7,766 bases of DNA from CAVPEW01 sp050247895 (GTDB lineage: Bacteria; Actinomycetota; Acidimicrobiia; Acidimicrobiales; VFJN01). The notes under the pieces were generated by a model. The model saw only the letters and a program-made list of their open reading frames with translations, was not told the DNA's origin and did no database searches. Numbering within the stretch: position 1 is the first letter of the stretch; every line of letters starts with the position of its first letter. This document shows positions 1 to 6,566 of this stretch, one piece after another. The stretch is from contig JBFWTJ010000196.1 of the NCBI GenBank assembly GCA_050247895.1, positions 1 to 7,766 on the forward strand, given 5' to 3'. Position numbers and translations under genes: made by a program.

Positions 1-1262
<1,262 letters not shown>

Positions 1263-1271
1263 GCCCGGGCA

Positions 1272-1277
1272 ACCGTA
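1272..1277 (-). promoter_or_regulatory. putative -10 box (TACGGT) for the uvrD/pcrA gene
   Basis: On the minus strand TACGGT is followed by 9 nt and then the ATG at 1262. The actinobacterial -10 consensus is TANNNT, with transcription starting 6-9 nt later, so the mRNA would begin at or within about 3 nt of the ATG. I see no -35 hexamer and no Shine-Dalgarno sequence. The call rests on spacing and on the same layout at other genes here. Confidence 0.35.
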
Positions 1278-1335
1278 CCGCCGGCATGGGACGGTCGGGC
1301 CGACGCCCGGGCTGGGACCGCCGCGGCCCGTGAGG

Positions 1336-1341
1336 TAGACA
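1336..1341 (+). promoter_or_regulatory. weak candidate -10 box (TAGACA) for the dehydrogenase-like gene
   Basis: TAGACA ends 7 nt before the GTG at 1349. It starts with TA but lacks the final T of TANNNT. A GAGG at 1332-1335 is 13 nt from the start codon, too far for a good ribosome binding site. This is the least convincing promoter in the window. Confidence 0.2.
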
Positions 1342-1348
1342 CGTTGGC

Positions 1349-2182
1349 GTGGCGTGGCAGAAGTTGACCTCCACCGACGGCTTCATCATCTGGGACCTGG
1401 GCGAGGTCCCCGCCGTCGGGATCGTGCGGCTCGCCCCCAAGGTCCTGCGCGACGGGGCCGAGCTGCTGGCCCGGTCCACGACCTACGCCGCGGCCAGCTT
1501 CGGCCTCCAGGTCGGCGGTGGCTCGGCCGGCCTCAACGCCAAGGACGACCGGGACGCGGCGGTGGCCGCCTTCGTCGAGGAGGTGGCGCCGCTCGTCGAG
1601 TCAGGCCGCTGGCTCGTCGGCCCCGGCGCCGGGCTCTCCGACGCCGACCTCGCCGGCCTGCCCCGGCCCGACCAACGGGCCCTGGCCTTCGACCCCGCCG
1701 TCCAGGCCGCCGGCGCCCTCGCCGCGGCCCGCGCCCTGGCCCCCGACGGCACGATCGCGGTCACCGGGCCCGGGCCGGTGGCCCAGGCCGCCGCCGCGCT
1801 CGACGGCGTCGAGGCCGGCGAGCTCGACGCCGGGGCCGACGTCCTGCTCCTGGCGGGCAAGTCCGGCGTCGTCGACCACGAGGGCGCGGCCGGGATCAAG
1901 GCCCGCGTCGTGGTGCCCCTCACGCCGGTCCCGGTCACCGCCCGGGCCCTGGCCGTGCTCGGCCGGGCCGACACGGTGGTCGTGCCCGACTTCCTCTCCA
2001 CCGCCGCCCCGCTGCTGGCCGCCCTCGCCCCCGACGGCGGCGACCCCGTCGAACGGGTCGGCGCCGCGGTGGCCGAGCTGGCCGGCGAGGGCACCGGCCT
2101 GTGGCTGGCCGCGGCCCAGCGGGCCGAGGTGCACCTGCGCACCTGGCAGGACAAGCTCCCCTTCGGCCGTCCCCTGGCCTGA
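1349..2182 (+). CDS. Glu/Leu/Phe/Val dehydrogenase-fold protein, probably catalytically inactive
   Basis: A 277-aa soluble protein with no signal peptide or membrane helix. By eye it follows leucine/glutamate dehydrogenase along its length. Residues 24-62 (GIVRLAPKVLR...TTYAAASFGLQVGGGSAGL) match the N-terminal substrate domain around the family's MTYKNAAAGLNLGGGKTVI segment. RWLVGPGAGLSDADL (87-101) matches RYITAEDVGTTVEDM. TIAVTGPGPVAQ (135-146) is a Rossmann GxGxxA turn. GADVLLLAGKSGVV (162-175) matches the CDVFVPCALGGVI strand, and VVPDFLSTAA (211-220) matches YAPDYVINAGG. The catalytic residues are gone: the LeuDH Lys68 equivalent is Ala47, Lys80 is Ser59 and Asp115 is Gly93. The protein is also shorter than true LeuDH or GDH (about 350-450 aa). 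The nucleotide-binding turn survives, so a binding, regulatory or structural role is possible; its function is unknown. The GTG at 1349 starts right at the aligned region. It stands alone, convergent with the lipoprotein gene. Confidence 0.75.
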   Translation: MAWQKLTSTDGFIIWDLGEVPAVGIVRLAPKVLRDGAELLARSTTYAAASFGLQVGGGSAGLNAKDDRDAAVAAFVEEVAPLVESGRWLVGPGAGLSDADLAGLPRPDQRALAFDPAVQAAGALAAARALAPDGTIAVTGPGPVAQAAAALDGVEAGELDAGADVLLLAGKSGVVDHEGAAGIKARVVVPLTPVPVTARALAVLGRADTVVVPDFLSTAAPLLAALAPDGGDPVERVGAAVAELAGEGTGLWLAAAQRAEVHLRTWQDKLPFGRPLA

Positions 2183-2202
2183 ACCGACGAGCCGGGCCCA
2201 CG

Positions 2203-2219
2203 GGCCCACGCTGCGGGCC
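2203..2219. terminator. weak hairpin between convergent genes
   Basis: The 61-bp gap between the stops at 2182 and 2244 contains GGCCC (2203-2207) and GGGCC (2215-2219), which pair around a 7-nt loop. Just before it, GGGCCCAC is repeated in tandem (2194-2209). There is no T-run. It could stop transcription from either side, but a 5-bp G/C stem is easily found by chance in DNA this rich in G+C. Confidence 0.25.
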
Positions 2220-2243
2220 GCTCACTCAGGTCGGGCGGGCCCC

Positions 2244-2816
2244 TCAGGTGCAGGACGCGTCGAGGGCCAGGCCGACCAGGCCCGGCATCCCCGCGGCCGA
2301 CCCGGGCGGGCCGGCCAGGCCCTGCGCGGCCACGCCCCCGGCGCGGATCTGCAGCAGCGGCGTGCGGGCCGCGGCGTCGCGCAGGTCGGTCACCACGCCG
2401 TTCACCTCGACCCGCTGGGCCTGGAGGACCTGCCCCGGGTCCTCGTAGGTGATCGTGTCGGTGAAGGTCCGCACGGTCACCCCGGTCACGAACCGCTGGA
2501 CGGACACCGTGAAGGCCTGCCCCGCCGCCGTGGTGCCCTCACCGGCCAGCGTGAACAGGGGCCGGGCCGCCTCGGGCTGGGTCGGATCCCCCTCGGGCGC
2601 GCAGGCCGTCACCGCCAGCTCGAGCTCGTCGCCGCCCAACCGCACCACGCCGGCCCCCGCCGCCGCCGGGGCCAGGGGCGCGGGGACGACCGGGACGGTG
2701 GTGGTCGACAGGCCGACGGCCTCGTCGGCGTCGTCCGCGCCGTCGCCGCCGGAGCAGGCGCCCGCGCCCAGCACCCCCACGACGGCGACCACCAACGCCG
2801 GCCAGAACCTCGCCAC
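2244..2816 (-). CDS. small secreted lipoprotein of unknown function
   Basis: A 190-aa protein starting at GTG. Residues 1-20 form a lipoprotein signal peptide: a short basic N-terminus (MAR), a hydrophobic core FWPALVVAVVGVLGAG, and the lipobox AGA-C with Cys21 as the lipidated residue. An acidic, Gly/Ser-rich tether (SGGDGADDADE) and a Thr/Pro/Ala/Val-rich linker (to about residue 56) follow. The mature domain (57-190) looks beta-rich and has two cysteines, Cys72 and Cys189 (the penultimate residue), placed to form a disulfide. This arrangement recalls mycobacterial LpqH-type 19-kDa lipoproteins, but I see no convincing sequence match, so no function is given. An earlier in-frame GTG at 2870 would put 18 extra residues, many of them Gly/Pro, before the signal peptide. 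The chosen start at 2816 places the basic residue and hydrophobic core correctly and sits 9 nt after a TACGCT box. It is divergent from padR, which could control it. Confidence 0.82.
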   Translation of the reverse strand: MARFWPALVVAVVGVLGAGACSGGDGADDADEAVGLSTTTVPVVPAPLAPAAAGAGVVRLGGDELELAVTACAPEGDPTQPEAARPLFTLAGEGTTAAGQAFTVSVQRFVTGVTVRTFTDTITYEDPGQVLQAQRVEVNGVVTDLRDAAARTPLLQIRAGGVAAQGLAGPPGSAAGMPGLVGLALDASCT

Positions 2817-2825
2817 GACGCCGGG

Positions 2826-2831
2826 AGCGTA
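2826..2831 (-). promoter_or_regulatory. putative -10 box (TACGCT) for the lipoprotein gene
   Basis: On the minus strand TACGCT is followed by 9 nt and the GTG at 2816. The spacing matches that at uvrD and padR and suggests a leaderless or nearly leaderless transcript. No Shine-Dalgarno sequence precedes the GTG, and no -35 box is recognisable. Confidence 0.35.
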
Positions 2832-2844
2832 CCGGCCCGCGCCA

Positions 2845-2866
2845 CCCTCGGGAGCCCCCGGGAGGG
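2845..2866. promoter_or_regulatory. candidate operator in the lipoprotein/padR divergent region
   Basis: The inverted repeat CCCTC (2845-2849) - N12 - GAGGG (2862-2866) lies just upstream of the padR -10 box. It overlaps two direct CGGGAG copies (2849-2854 and 2859-2864) exactly 10 bp, one helical turn, apart; a third copy is at 2822-2827. PadR proteins commonly repress their own promoter and a divergent neighbour by binding such dyads. The repeats are seen; the operator role is inference, and short G/C repeats are common here. Confidence 0.25.
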
Positions 2867-2873
2867 CCACGGG

Positions 2874-2879
2874 TATGAT
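2874..2879 (+). promoter_or_regulatory. putative -10 box (TATGAT) for padR, leaderless layout
   Basis: TATGAT differs from the TATAAT consensus at one base and stands out as A/T-rich in a G/C-rich background. It ends 9 nt before the GTG at 2889, so transcription would begin at or just before the start codon. There is no Shine-Dalgarno sequence and no clear -35 box at 17-18 bp. Confidence 0.5.
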
Positions 2880-2888
2880 CGCCGCCGC

Positions 2889-3446
2889 GTGGCTGACCTC
2901 TCCCTGACGCCGACCTCGTACCTGGTCCTCGGGCTCGTGCAGATGCTGGAGCCGTGCACCTCGTACGACCTGAAGCGGCTCGTGGGCGTCAGCATCGGCA
3001 ACTTCTGGTCGTTCCCCCACTCCCAGCTCTACGCCGAGCCGGTCCGGTTGGCCGAGCACGGCCTGCTCTCCGAGGAGCAGGAGCACCACGGGCGGCGCCG
3101 GCGCCTCTACCGCCTCACCCCGCAGGGCGACGCGGCCCTGCGGCACTGGCTCACCGTCCCGCCCGACGGCGTCGGCGAGCTGCGCGACCTCGGCCTGCTC
3201 AAGCTGTTCTTCGGCAGCCTGGCCGCGACCGAGGACGTCGTCACCATCGCCGAGGCCAAGCGGGACCTCCACGACGGCCACCTGCGGGCCCTGGAGAAGC
3301 TCCACCAGGAGGTCGCCGAGACCGCCACGCCCGAGCAGCTCGCCACCATGGAGCTGGGCCGGCGCTGGAACAAGGTCGCCGCCGACTTCTGGGCCGACGT
3401 CGCCACCAACCCGCCCGGCCGCGGGACCACCGACCCCGCCACCTGA
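2889..3446 (+). CDS. PadR-family transcriptional regulator
   Basis: A 185-aa DNA-binding repressor of the PadR family with the two-part architecture of the longer (PadR/Vir-type) members. Residues 5-85 are the winged helix: SLTPTSYLVLGLVQMLEPCTSYDLKR gives helices 1-2, SFPHSQLYAEPVRLAEHGLL (41-60) is the hallmark recognition-helix region, and EHHGRRRRLYRLTPQGDAAL (65-84) is the basic wing followed by the next helix. Residues 97-170 form a C-terminal helical domain, including LLKLFFGSL and an EAKRDLHDGHLRALEKLHQEV helix, which in the family mediates dimerisation. Ligand and targets cannot be read from the sequence. The GTG at 2889 is chosen because the PadR homology starts within a few residues and a TATGAT box lies 9 nt upstream. 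It is divergent from the lipoprotein (72 bp apart), the usual arrangement for a regulator and its target, and convergent with the membrane gene downstream. Confidence 0.93.
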   Translation: MADLSLTPTSYLVLGLVQMLEPCTSYDLKRLVGVSIGNFWSFPHSQLYAEPVRLAEHGLLSEEQEHHGRRRRLYRLTPQGDAALRHWLTVPPDGVGELRDLGLLKLFFGSLAATEDVVTIAEAKRDLHDGHLRALEKLHQEVAETATPEQLATMELGRRWNKVAADFWADVATNPPGRGTTDPAT

Positions 3447-3450
3447 CCCG

Positions 3451-3476
3451 CCGACCGGCCGCGGGACCGCGGTCGG
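3451..3476. terminator. hairpin between convergent padR and the guaA-operon membrane gene
   Basis: The 34-bp gap between the two stop codons (3446 and 3481) is almost filled by a dyad: CCGACCG (3451-3457) pairs with CGGTCGG (3470-3476) around a 12-nt loop. It is symmetric, so it could end transcription from both sides. No T-run follows on either strand, as is common for actinobacterial intrinsic terminators. Confidence 0.45.
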
Positions 3477-3480
3477 TCCG

Positions 3481-3762
3481 TCAGGTCTGGGGACGGCCGG
3501 AGCGGATCCGCCGGGCCTCGTGCTGGCGGCGCAGCACGGCGTCGGGCCGCCACAGCCAGGTGCGCAACGCCGTCCAGGAGACCGCCCAGAGCGCCGCGAA
3601 CAGGGGGTGCAGGCCCAGCAGCAGGCCGACCAGGCCCAGCAGGACCCCGGTGGCCAGGTTGAACGGGAGCGGGCGTGCCGCCTGGAGGTCGTCCAGGCGC
3701 TCGCTGGCGGCACGGAGCCGCTCGACCAGCCCGCTGTCGGGAGCCGGTCCCTTCACCCGCAC
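3481..3762 (-). CDS. small two-helix membrane protein, last gene of the guaB3-guaA operon
   Basis: A 93-aa protein of no family I recognise. Residues 1-33 are hydrophilic with an amphipathic helix (GLVERLRAASERLDDLQ). There are two probable transmembrane helices, about 35-52 (FNLATGVLLGLVGLLLGL) and 54-70 (LFAALWAVSWTALRTWL), joined by a short HP turn. A basic tail (RRQHEARRIRSGR) follows. The positive-inside rule predicts both termini in the cytoplasm. The GTG start at 3762 lies 4 nt after the guaA stop (3767-3769), and a GGGAG inside the last guaA codons is 7 nt upstream, a good ribosome binding site; another in-frame GTG at 3756 is possible. Tight spacing implies co-transcription and probably coupled translation with guaA. 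Whether it has anything to do with GMP synthesis is unknown. High Leu/Gly/Ala content raises slight doubt that it is a gene, but the coupling, binding site and helices support it. Confidence 0.75.
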   Translation of the reverse strand: MRVKGPAPDSGLVERLRAASERLDDLQAARPLPFNLATGVLLGLVGLLLGLHPLFAALWAVSWTALRTWLWRPDAVLRRQHEARRIRSGRPQT

Positions 3763-3766
3763 CGGC

Positions 3767-5341
3767 TCACTCCCACTCGATCGTCCCCGGCGGCTTCGAC
3801 GTCACGTCGAGCACCACCCGGTTCACCTCGGGCACCTCGTTGGTGATCCGGGTCGAGATGCGGGCCAGCACGTCGTAGGGAAGCCGCGACCAGTCGGCGG
3901 TCATGGCGTCCTCGCTCGACACCGGCCGCAGCACGATCGGGTGGCCGTAGGTCCGGCCGTCGCCCTGCACCCCGACCGAGCGCACGTCGGCCAGCAGCAC
4001 CACCGGGCACTGCCAGATGTCGCGGTCGAGCCCCGCCGCGGCCAGCTCCTCGCGGGCGATGGCGTCCGCCCGGCGCAACACGTCGAGCCGCTCGGCGGTC
4101 ACCTCGCCGATGATGCGGATGCCCAGGCCCGGACCCGGGAAGGGCTGGCGCCAGACGATCTCGGGCGGCAGGCCCAGCTCCAGGCCGACCCGGCGGACCT
4201 CGTCCTTGAACAGGGTGCGCAACGGCTCGACCAGGTCGAACTGCAGGTCGTCGGGCAGGCCGCCCACGTTGTGGTGGCTCTTGATGTTGGCCGTGCCCGT
4301 CCCCCCGCCCGACTCGACCACGTCGGGGTACAGGGTCCCCTGGACCAGGAACTCGACCGTCTCGCCGTGGGCCCCGACCCGCTGCACGACCTCGCGTGCC
4401 GCGTCCTCGAAGACCCGGATGAACTCCCGGCCGATGACCTTGCGCTTCTGCTCGGGATCGGTGACCCCGGCCAGCGCGGCCAGGAAGCGGTCGCGGGCGT
4501 CGACGACGTGGAGGTCGACCCCCGTGGCGGCCACGAAGTCCCGTTCCACCTGCTCGGGCTCCCCGGCCCGCAGCAGGCCGTGGTCCACGAACACGCAGGT
4601 CAGCCGGTCGCCCACCGCCCGCTGCACCAGCGCCGCGGCGACCGCCGAGTCGACCCCGCCCGACAGCGCGCACAGCACCCGCTTGTCGCCCACCTGGGCC
4701 CGGATCGACTGGACCTGCTCCTCGTTCACGTTGGTCGTGGTCCAGGTCGGCCGGGCCCCGGCGATCTCGTAGAGGAAGCGCTCCAGGTCCGCCTGCCCGT
4801 GCTCGCTGTGGAGCACCTCGGGGTGGAACTGGACCCCGGCCAGCCGCCGGTCCAGGTCCTCGAACGCGGCCACCGGCGTCGTGGTCGTGGTGGCCAGCAC
4901 GGCGAACCCCGGCGGCGCGGCCGTCACCGTGTCCCCGTGGGACATCCACACCGCCTGCCGGTCGGGCAACCCCCGGAACAAGGTGGCGTCGCCCGCGGTG
5001 ACCGTCAGGGGCGTGCCGCCGTACTCGCCCACCCCCGTCGGCTCGACCCGACCGCCCAGTGCCTGGGCCATGGCCTGGAAGCCGTAGCAGATGCCGAACA
5101 CCGGCACCCCCGACTCGAAGACCTCGACCCCGACCGCCGGCGCCCCCTCGGCGTAGACCGACGACGGGCCACCCGACAGCACGATGGCCGCCGGGCCGCG
5201 TCGCAGCATCTCGGACACCGGCATCGTGTGGGGGACGATCTCGCTGTACACCCGGGCCTCGCGGACCCGCCGGGCGATCAGCTGGGCGTACTGGGCGCCG
5301 AAGTCGACGACCAGGACCGGCCGGTCGGTCTCCCCGGTCAC
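3767..5341 (-). CDS. guaA: GMP synthase (glutamine-hydrolysing)
   Basis: A full-length 524-aa GMP synthase, converting XMP + ATP + glutamine to GMP in the cytosol, the last step of GMP synthesis. The N-terminal class I glutamine amidotransferase domain (about 8-193) carries the nucleophile Cys85 in GICYGFQAMAQALGG and the His173/Glu175 pair in QFHPEV. The ATP-pyrophosphatase domain has the PP-loop SGGVDS (227-232) and FVQGTLYPDVVES-type residues (331-343). The C-terminal dimerisation domain has the FPGPGLGIRIIGE signature (401-413) and ends in LDVTSKPPGTIEWE, as expected. The GTG start at 5341 overlaps the guaB3 stop in a GTGA tetranucleotide. In-frame sequence upstream of it is only an alternative reading of guaB3 and has no GuaA homology. 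It is the middle gene of guaB3-guaA-membrane protein. No strong Shine-Dalgarno sequence precedes the GTG, so translation probably depends on coupling to guaB3. All key residues are present. Confidence 0.98.
   Translation of the reverse strand: MTGETDRPVLVVDFGAQYAQLIARRVREARVYSEIVPHTMPVSEMLRRGPAAIVLSGGPSSVYAEGAPAVGVEVFESGVPVFGICYGFQAMAQALGGRVEPTGVGEYGGTPLTVTAGDATLFRGLPDRQAVWMSHGDTVTAAPPGFAVLATTTTTPVAAFEDLDRRLAGVQFHPEVLHSEHGQADLERFLYEIAGARPTWTTTNVNEEQVQSIRAQVGDKRVLCALSGGVDSAVAAALVQRAVGDRLTCVFVDHGLLRAGEPEQVERDFVAATGVDLHVVDARDRFLAALAGVTDPEQKRKVIGREFIRVFEDAAREVVQRVGAHGETVEFLVQGTLYPDVVESGGGTGTANIKSHHNVGGLPDDLQFDLVEPLRTLFKDEVRRVGLELGLPPEIVWRQPFPGPGLGIRIIGEVTAERLDVLRRADAIAREELAAAGLDRDIWQCPVVLLADVRSVGVQGDGRTYGHPIVLRPVSSEDAMTADWSRLPYDVLARISTRITNEVPEVNRVVLDVTSKPPGTIEWE
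3770..3774 (-). promoter_or_regulatory. ribosome binding site of the small membrane protein gene
   Basis: GGGAG on the minus strand, within the last codons of guaA, is 7 nt from the GTG at 3762. It supports the longer start over the GTG at 3756 and indicates that the small gene is translated from the guaA transcript. Confidence 0.55.
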
Positions 5342-6444
5342 GAGAGCACCGCGAGGTCGGCCTTCTGGAAGTCCTTGAGCGACTCGTAGCCGCACAGGGC
5401 CATCGCCCGCCGCAGCCCGCCGACCAGGTTGCGCCGCCCGTCGGCCTCGTGCGCCGGGCCGAGCAGGATCTCCTCCAGGGTCCCCCGGATCTCCACCGGC
5501 ACCCGGTTGCCCCGGGGCAGCGAGCGGTGGACCGAGGTCATGCCCCAGTGGAAGCCCCGGCCCGGCGCCTCGACCGCCGCGGCCAGCGGCGTGCCCACCA
5601 TCACCGCGTCGGCCCCGCACACGATGGCCTTGGCGATGTCGCCGCCGGTGGTCATCCCCCCGTCGGCGATCACGTGCACGTACACGCCGGTCTCGTCGAG
5701 GTGGCGCATCCGGGCCGCCCGGGCGTCGGCGATCGCGGTGGCCATCGGCACGCCCACACCCAGCACCCGGCGGGTCGTGCCCGCCGCGCCCGACCCGGCA
5801 CCGACCAGCACGCCCGCCGCGCCCGTGCGCATCAGGTGCAGGGCGGCCTGGTAGCTCGTGCACCCGCCGACGACCACCGGGATCTCGTAGTGGCGGATGA
5901 AGTCCTTCAGGTTCAGCGGCTCGGTCCGGCGCGAGACGTGCTCGGCCGACACCACCGTGCCCTGGATGACCAGCAGGTCCGGCTCGGCCCGCAGCACGTG
6001 GGGGGCCAGCTCCGAGGTGTGCTGGGGGGTGACCGCCACCGCCACCGTGTGGCCCGACCGGCGCAGGTCGGCGATCCTCTGCTCGACCAGGTCGGGCTTG
6101 ACCGGCTCGGCGTAGATCTCCTGGAGCCGGCCCGTCGCCTTGTCGTCGACCAGGCCGGCGATCTCCTCGAACACCGGCCCCGGGTCCGCGTAGCGGGTCC
6201 AGATGCCCTCCAGGTGCAGCACGCCCAGGCCCCCCAGGCCGCCCAGGGCGTCGGCGGTGCCCGGCGAGACGACGCTGTCGCACGGCGAGGCGAGGATGGG
6301 CAGGCCGAACCGGAAGGCGTCGATCTGCCAGGAGATGTCGACGTCGGCCGAGTCCCGCGTGCGGCGGCTGGGCACGATGGCGACCTCGTCGAAGCCGTAG
6401 GCCCGCCGGGCCGACTTGCCGATGCCGATCTCGACCTCAGCCAT
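5338..6444 (-). CDS. guaB3: GuaB3-type IMP dehydrogenase/GMP reductase family protein
   Basis: A 368-aa TIM-barrel protein of the IMPDH/GMPR superfamily, without CBS domains. It matches the actinobacterial GuaB3 group: N-terminal VEIGIGKSARRAYGFDEVAIVPSRRTR; ILASPCDSVVSP (50-61), which replaces the IMPDH PIVSAAMDTVT segment; VIQGTVVSAEHVS (159-171); VVGGCTSYQAALHLMRTGAAGVLVGAG (191-217); the ribose-binding ADGG (260-263); and APGRGFHWGM (293-302). Where IMPDH has its nucleophilic cysteine in GSICTTR, this protein reads SGAAGTTR (218-225), putting Gly222 at the Cys position. Normal IMPDH chemistry is therefore not expected. The cyanobacterial GuaB3 has been reported to be a GMP reductase, but from memory mycobacterial GuaB3 also lacks the cysteine, and its role is unsettled. 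The ATG at 6444 has a GGGAGG site 10 nt upstream; an earlier in-frame ATG at 6483 lies inside the likely -10 box. It heads the operon with guaA (4-nt overlap) and is divergent from guaB. Confidence 0.93.
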   Translation of the reverse strand: MAEVEIGIGKSARRAYGFDEVAIVPSRRTRDSADVDISWQIDAFRFGLPILASPCDSVVSPGTADALGGLGGLGVLHLEGIWTRYADPGPVFEEIAGLVDDKATGRLQEIYAEPVKPDLVEQRIADLRRSGHTVAVAVTPQHTSELAPHVLRAEPDLLVIQGTVVSAEHVSRRTEPLNLKDFIRHYEIPVVVGGCTSYQAALHLMRTGAAGVLVGAGSGAAGTTRRVLGVGVPMATAIADARAARMRHLDETGVYVHVIADGGMTTGGDIAKAIVCGADAVMVGTPLAAAVEAPGRGFHWGMTSVHRSLPRGNRVPVEIRGTLEEILLGPAHEADGRRNLVGGLRRAMALCGYESLKDFQKADLAVLS

Positions 6445-6450
6445 GTGCGG

Positions 6451-6465
6451 CGACCCTCCCGGTCG
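6451..6465 (-). promoter_or_regulatory. guaB3 ribosome binding site within a small hairpin
   Basis: On the minus strand the leader reads CGACC-GGGAG-GGTCG: a 5-bp perfect stem with the Shine-Dalgarno GGGAG as its loop. GGAGG at 6455-6459 is 10 nt from the ATG at 6444, so the ribosome binding site is real in position. Whether the hairpin tunes guaB3 expression is speculative. Confidence 0.5.
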
Positions 6466-6481
6466 GTTCGAGGAAGCGACC

Positions 6482-6487
6482 ATCGTA
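6482..6487 (-). promoter_or_regulatory. putative -10 box (TACGAT) for the guaB3-guaA operon
   Basis: TACGAT on the minus strand would start transcription near 6474, giving a leader of about 30 nt that carries the guaB3 Shine-Dalgarno sequence. No clear -35 hexamer is present at 17-18 bp. An in-frame ATG at 6483 lies inside this box, which argues for the start at 6444. Confidence 0.4.
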
Positions 6488-6504
6488 ACCGTCGCCCACG
6501 GGGC

Positions 6505-6526
6505 GCCCGGGTGCCAACGCCCGGGC
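6505..6526. repeat. inverted repeat in the guaB/guaB3 divergent region
   Basis: GCCCGGG (6505-6511) and CCCGGGC (6520-6526) form a perfect 7-bp dyad with 8 nt between. It lies upstream of both putative -10 boxes and could be an operator shared by the two transcripts. A second pair, TGCCA (6512-6516) and TGGCA (6534-6538), overlaps it. Its G/C-only makeup lowers its significance. Confidence 0.3.
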
Positions 6527-6560
6527 CCGCCGTGGCAGCCGGATCGGCCGGCCGCGTCAC

Positions 6561-6566
6561 TAGGAT
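6561..6566 (+). promoter_or_regulatory. putative -10 box (TAGGAT) for guaB, leaderless layout
   Basis: TAGGAT matches the actinobacterial TANNNT -10 element and ends 6 nt before the ATG at 6573, exactly the spacing that puts transcription start on the A of the ATG. No Shine-Dalgarno sequence exists between it and the ATG, which supports a leaderless mRNA. No -35 box is recognisable. Confidence 0.5.

Noticed and set aside
2244..2816. Assignment of the lipoprotein to the LpqH (19-kDa antigen) family
   Set aside because: Only the general plan (lipobox, low-complexity linker, beta-rich domain with two cysteines, the second near the C-terminus) is shared. Residue-level similarity by eye is too weak to name it.
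1518..2888. Plus-strand frame leading into padR from far upstream
   Set aside because: It overlaps the dehydrogenase-like gene in another frame and the antisense of the lipoprotein. PadR homology starts only at the GTG at 2889.
2817..3713. Long minus-strand open frame running through the lipoprotein gene to 3713
   Set aside because: Upstream of 2816 it is antisense to padR and shows no protein-family pattern. The signal peptide marks the true start near 2816.
2954..5389. Plus-strand open frame of 811 codons opposite guaA
   Set aside because: It is antisense to the unmistakable guaA and guaB3 frames and shifts into padR in the wrong frame. Long spurious frames are expected at this G+C content.
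5342..6283. In-frame N-terminal extension of guaA to an 838-aa protein
   Set aside because: The extra residues are an Arg/Gly/Pro-rich alternative reading of guaB3, which is clearly the coding frame there. GuaA homology begins only after the GTG at 5341.
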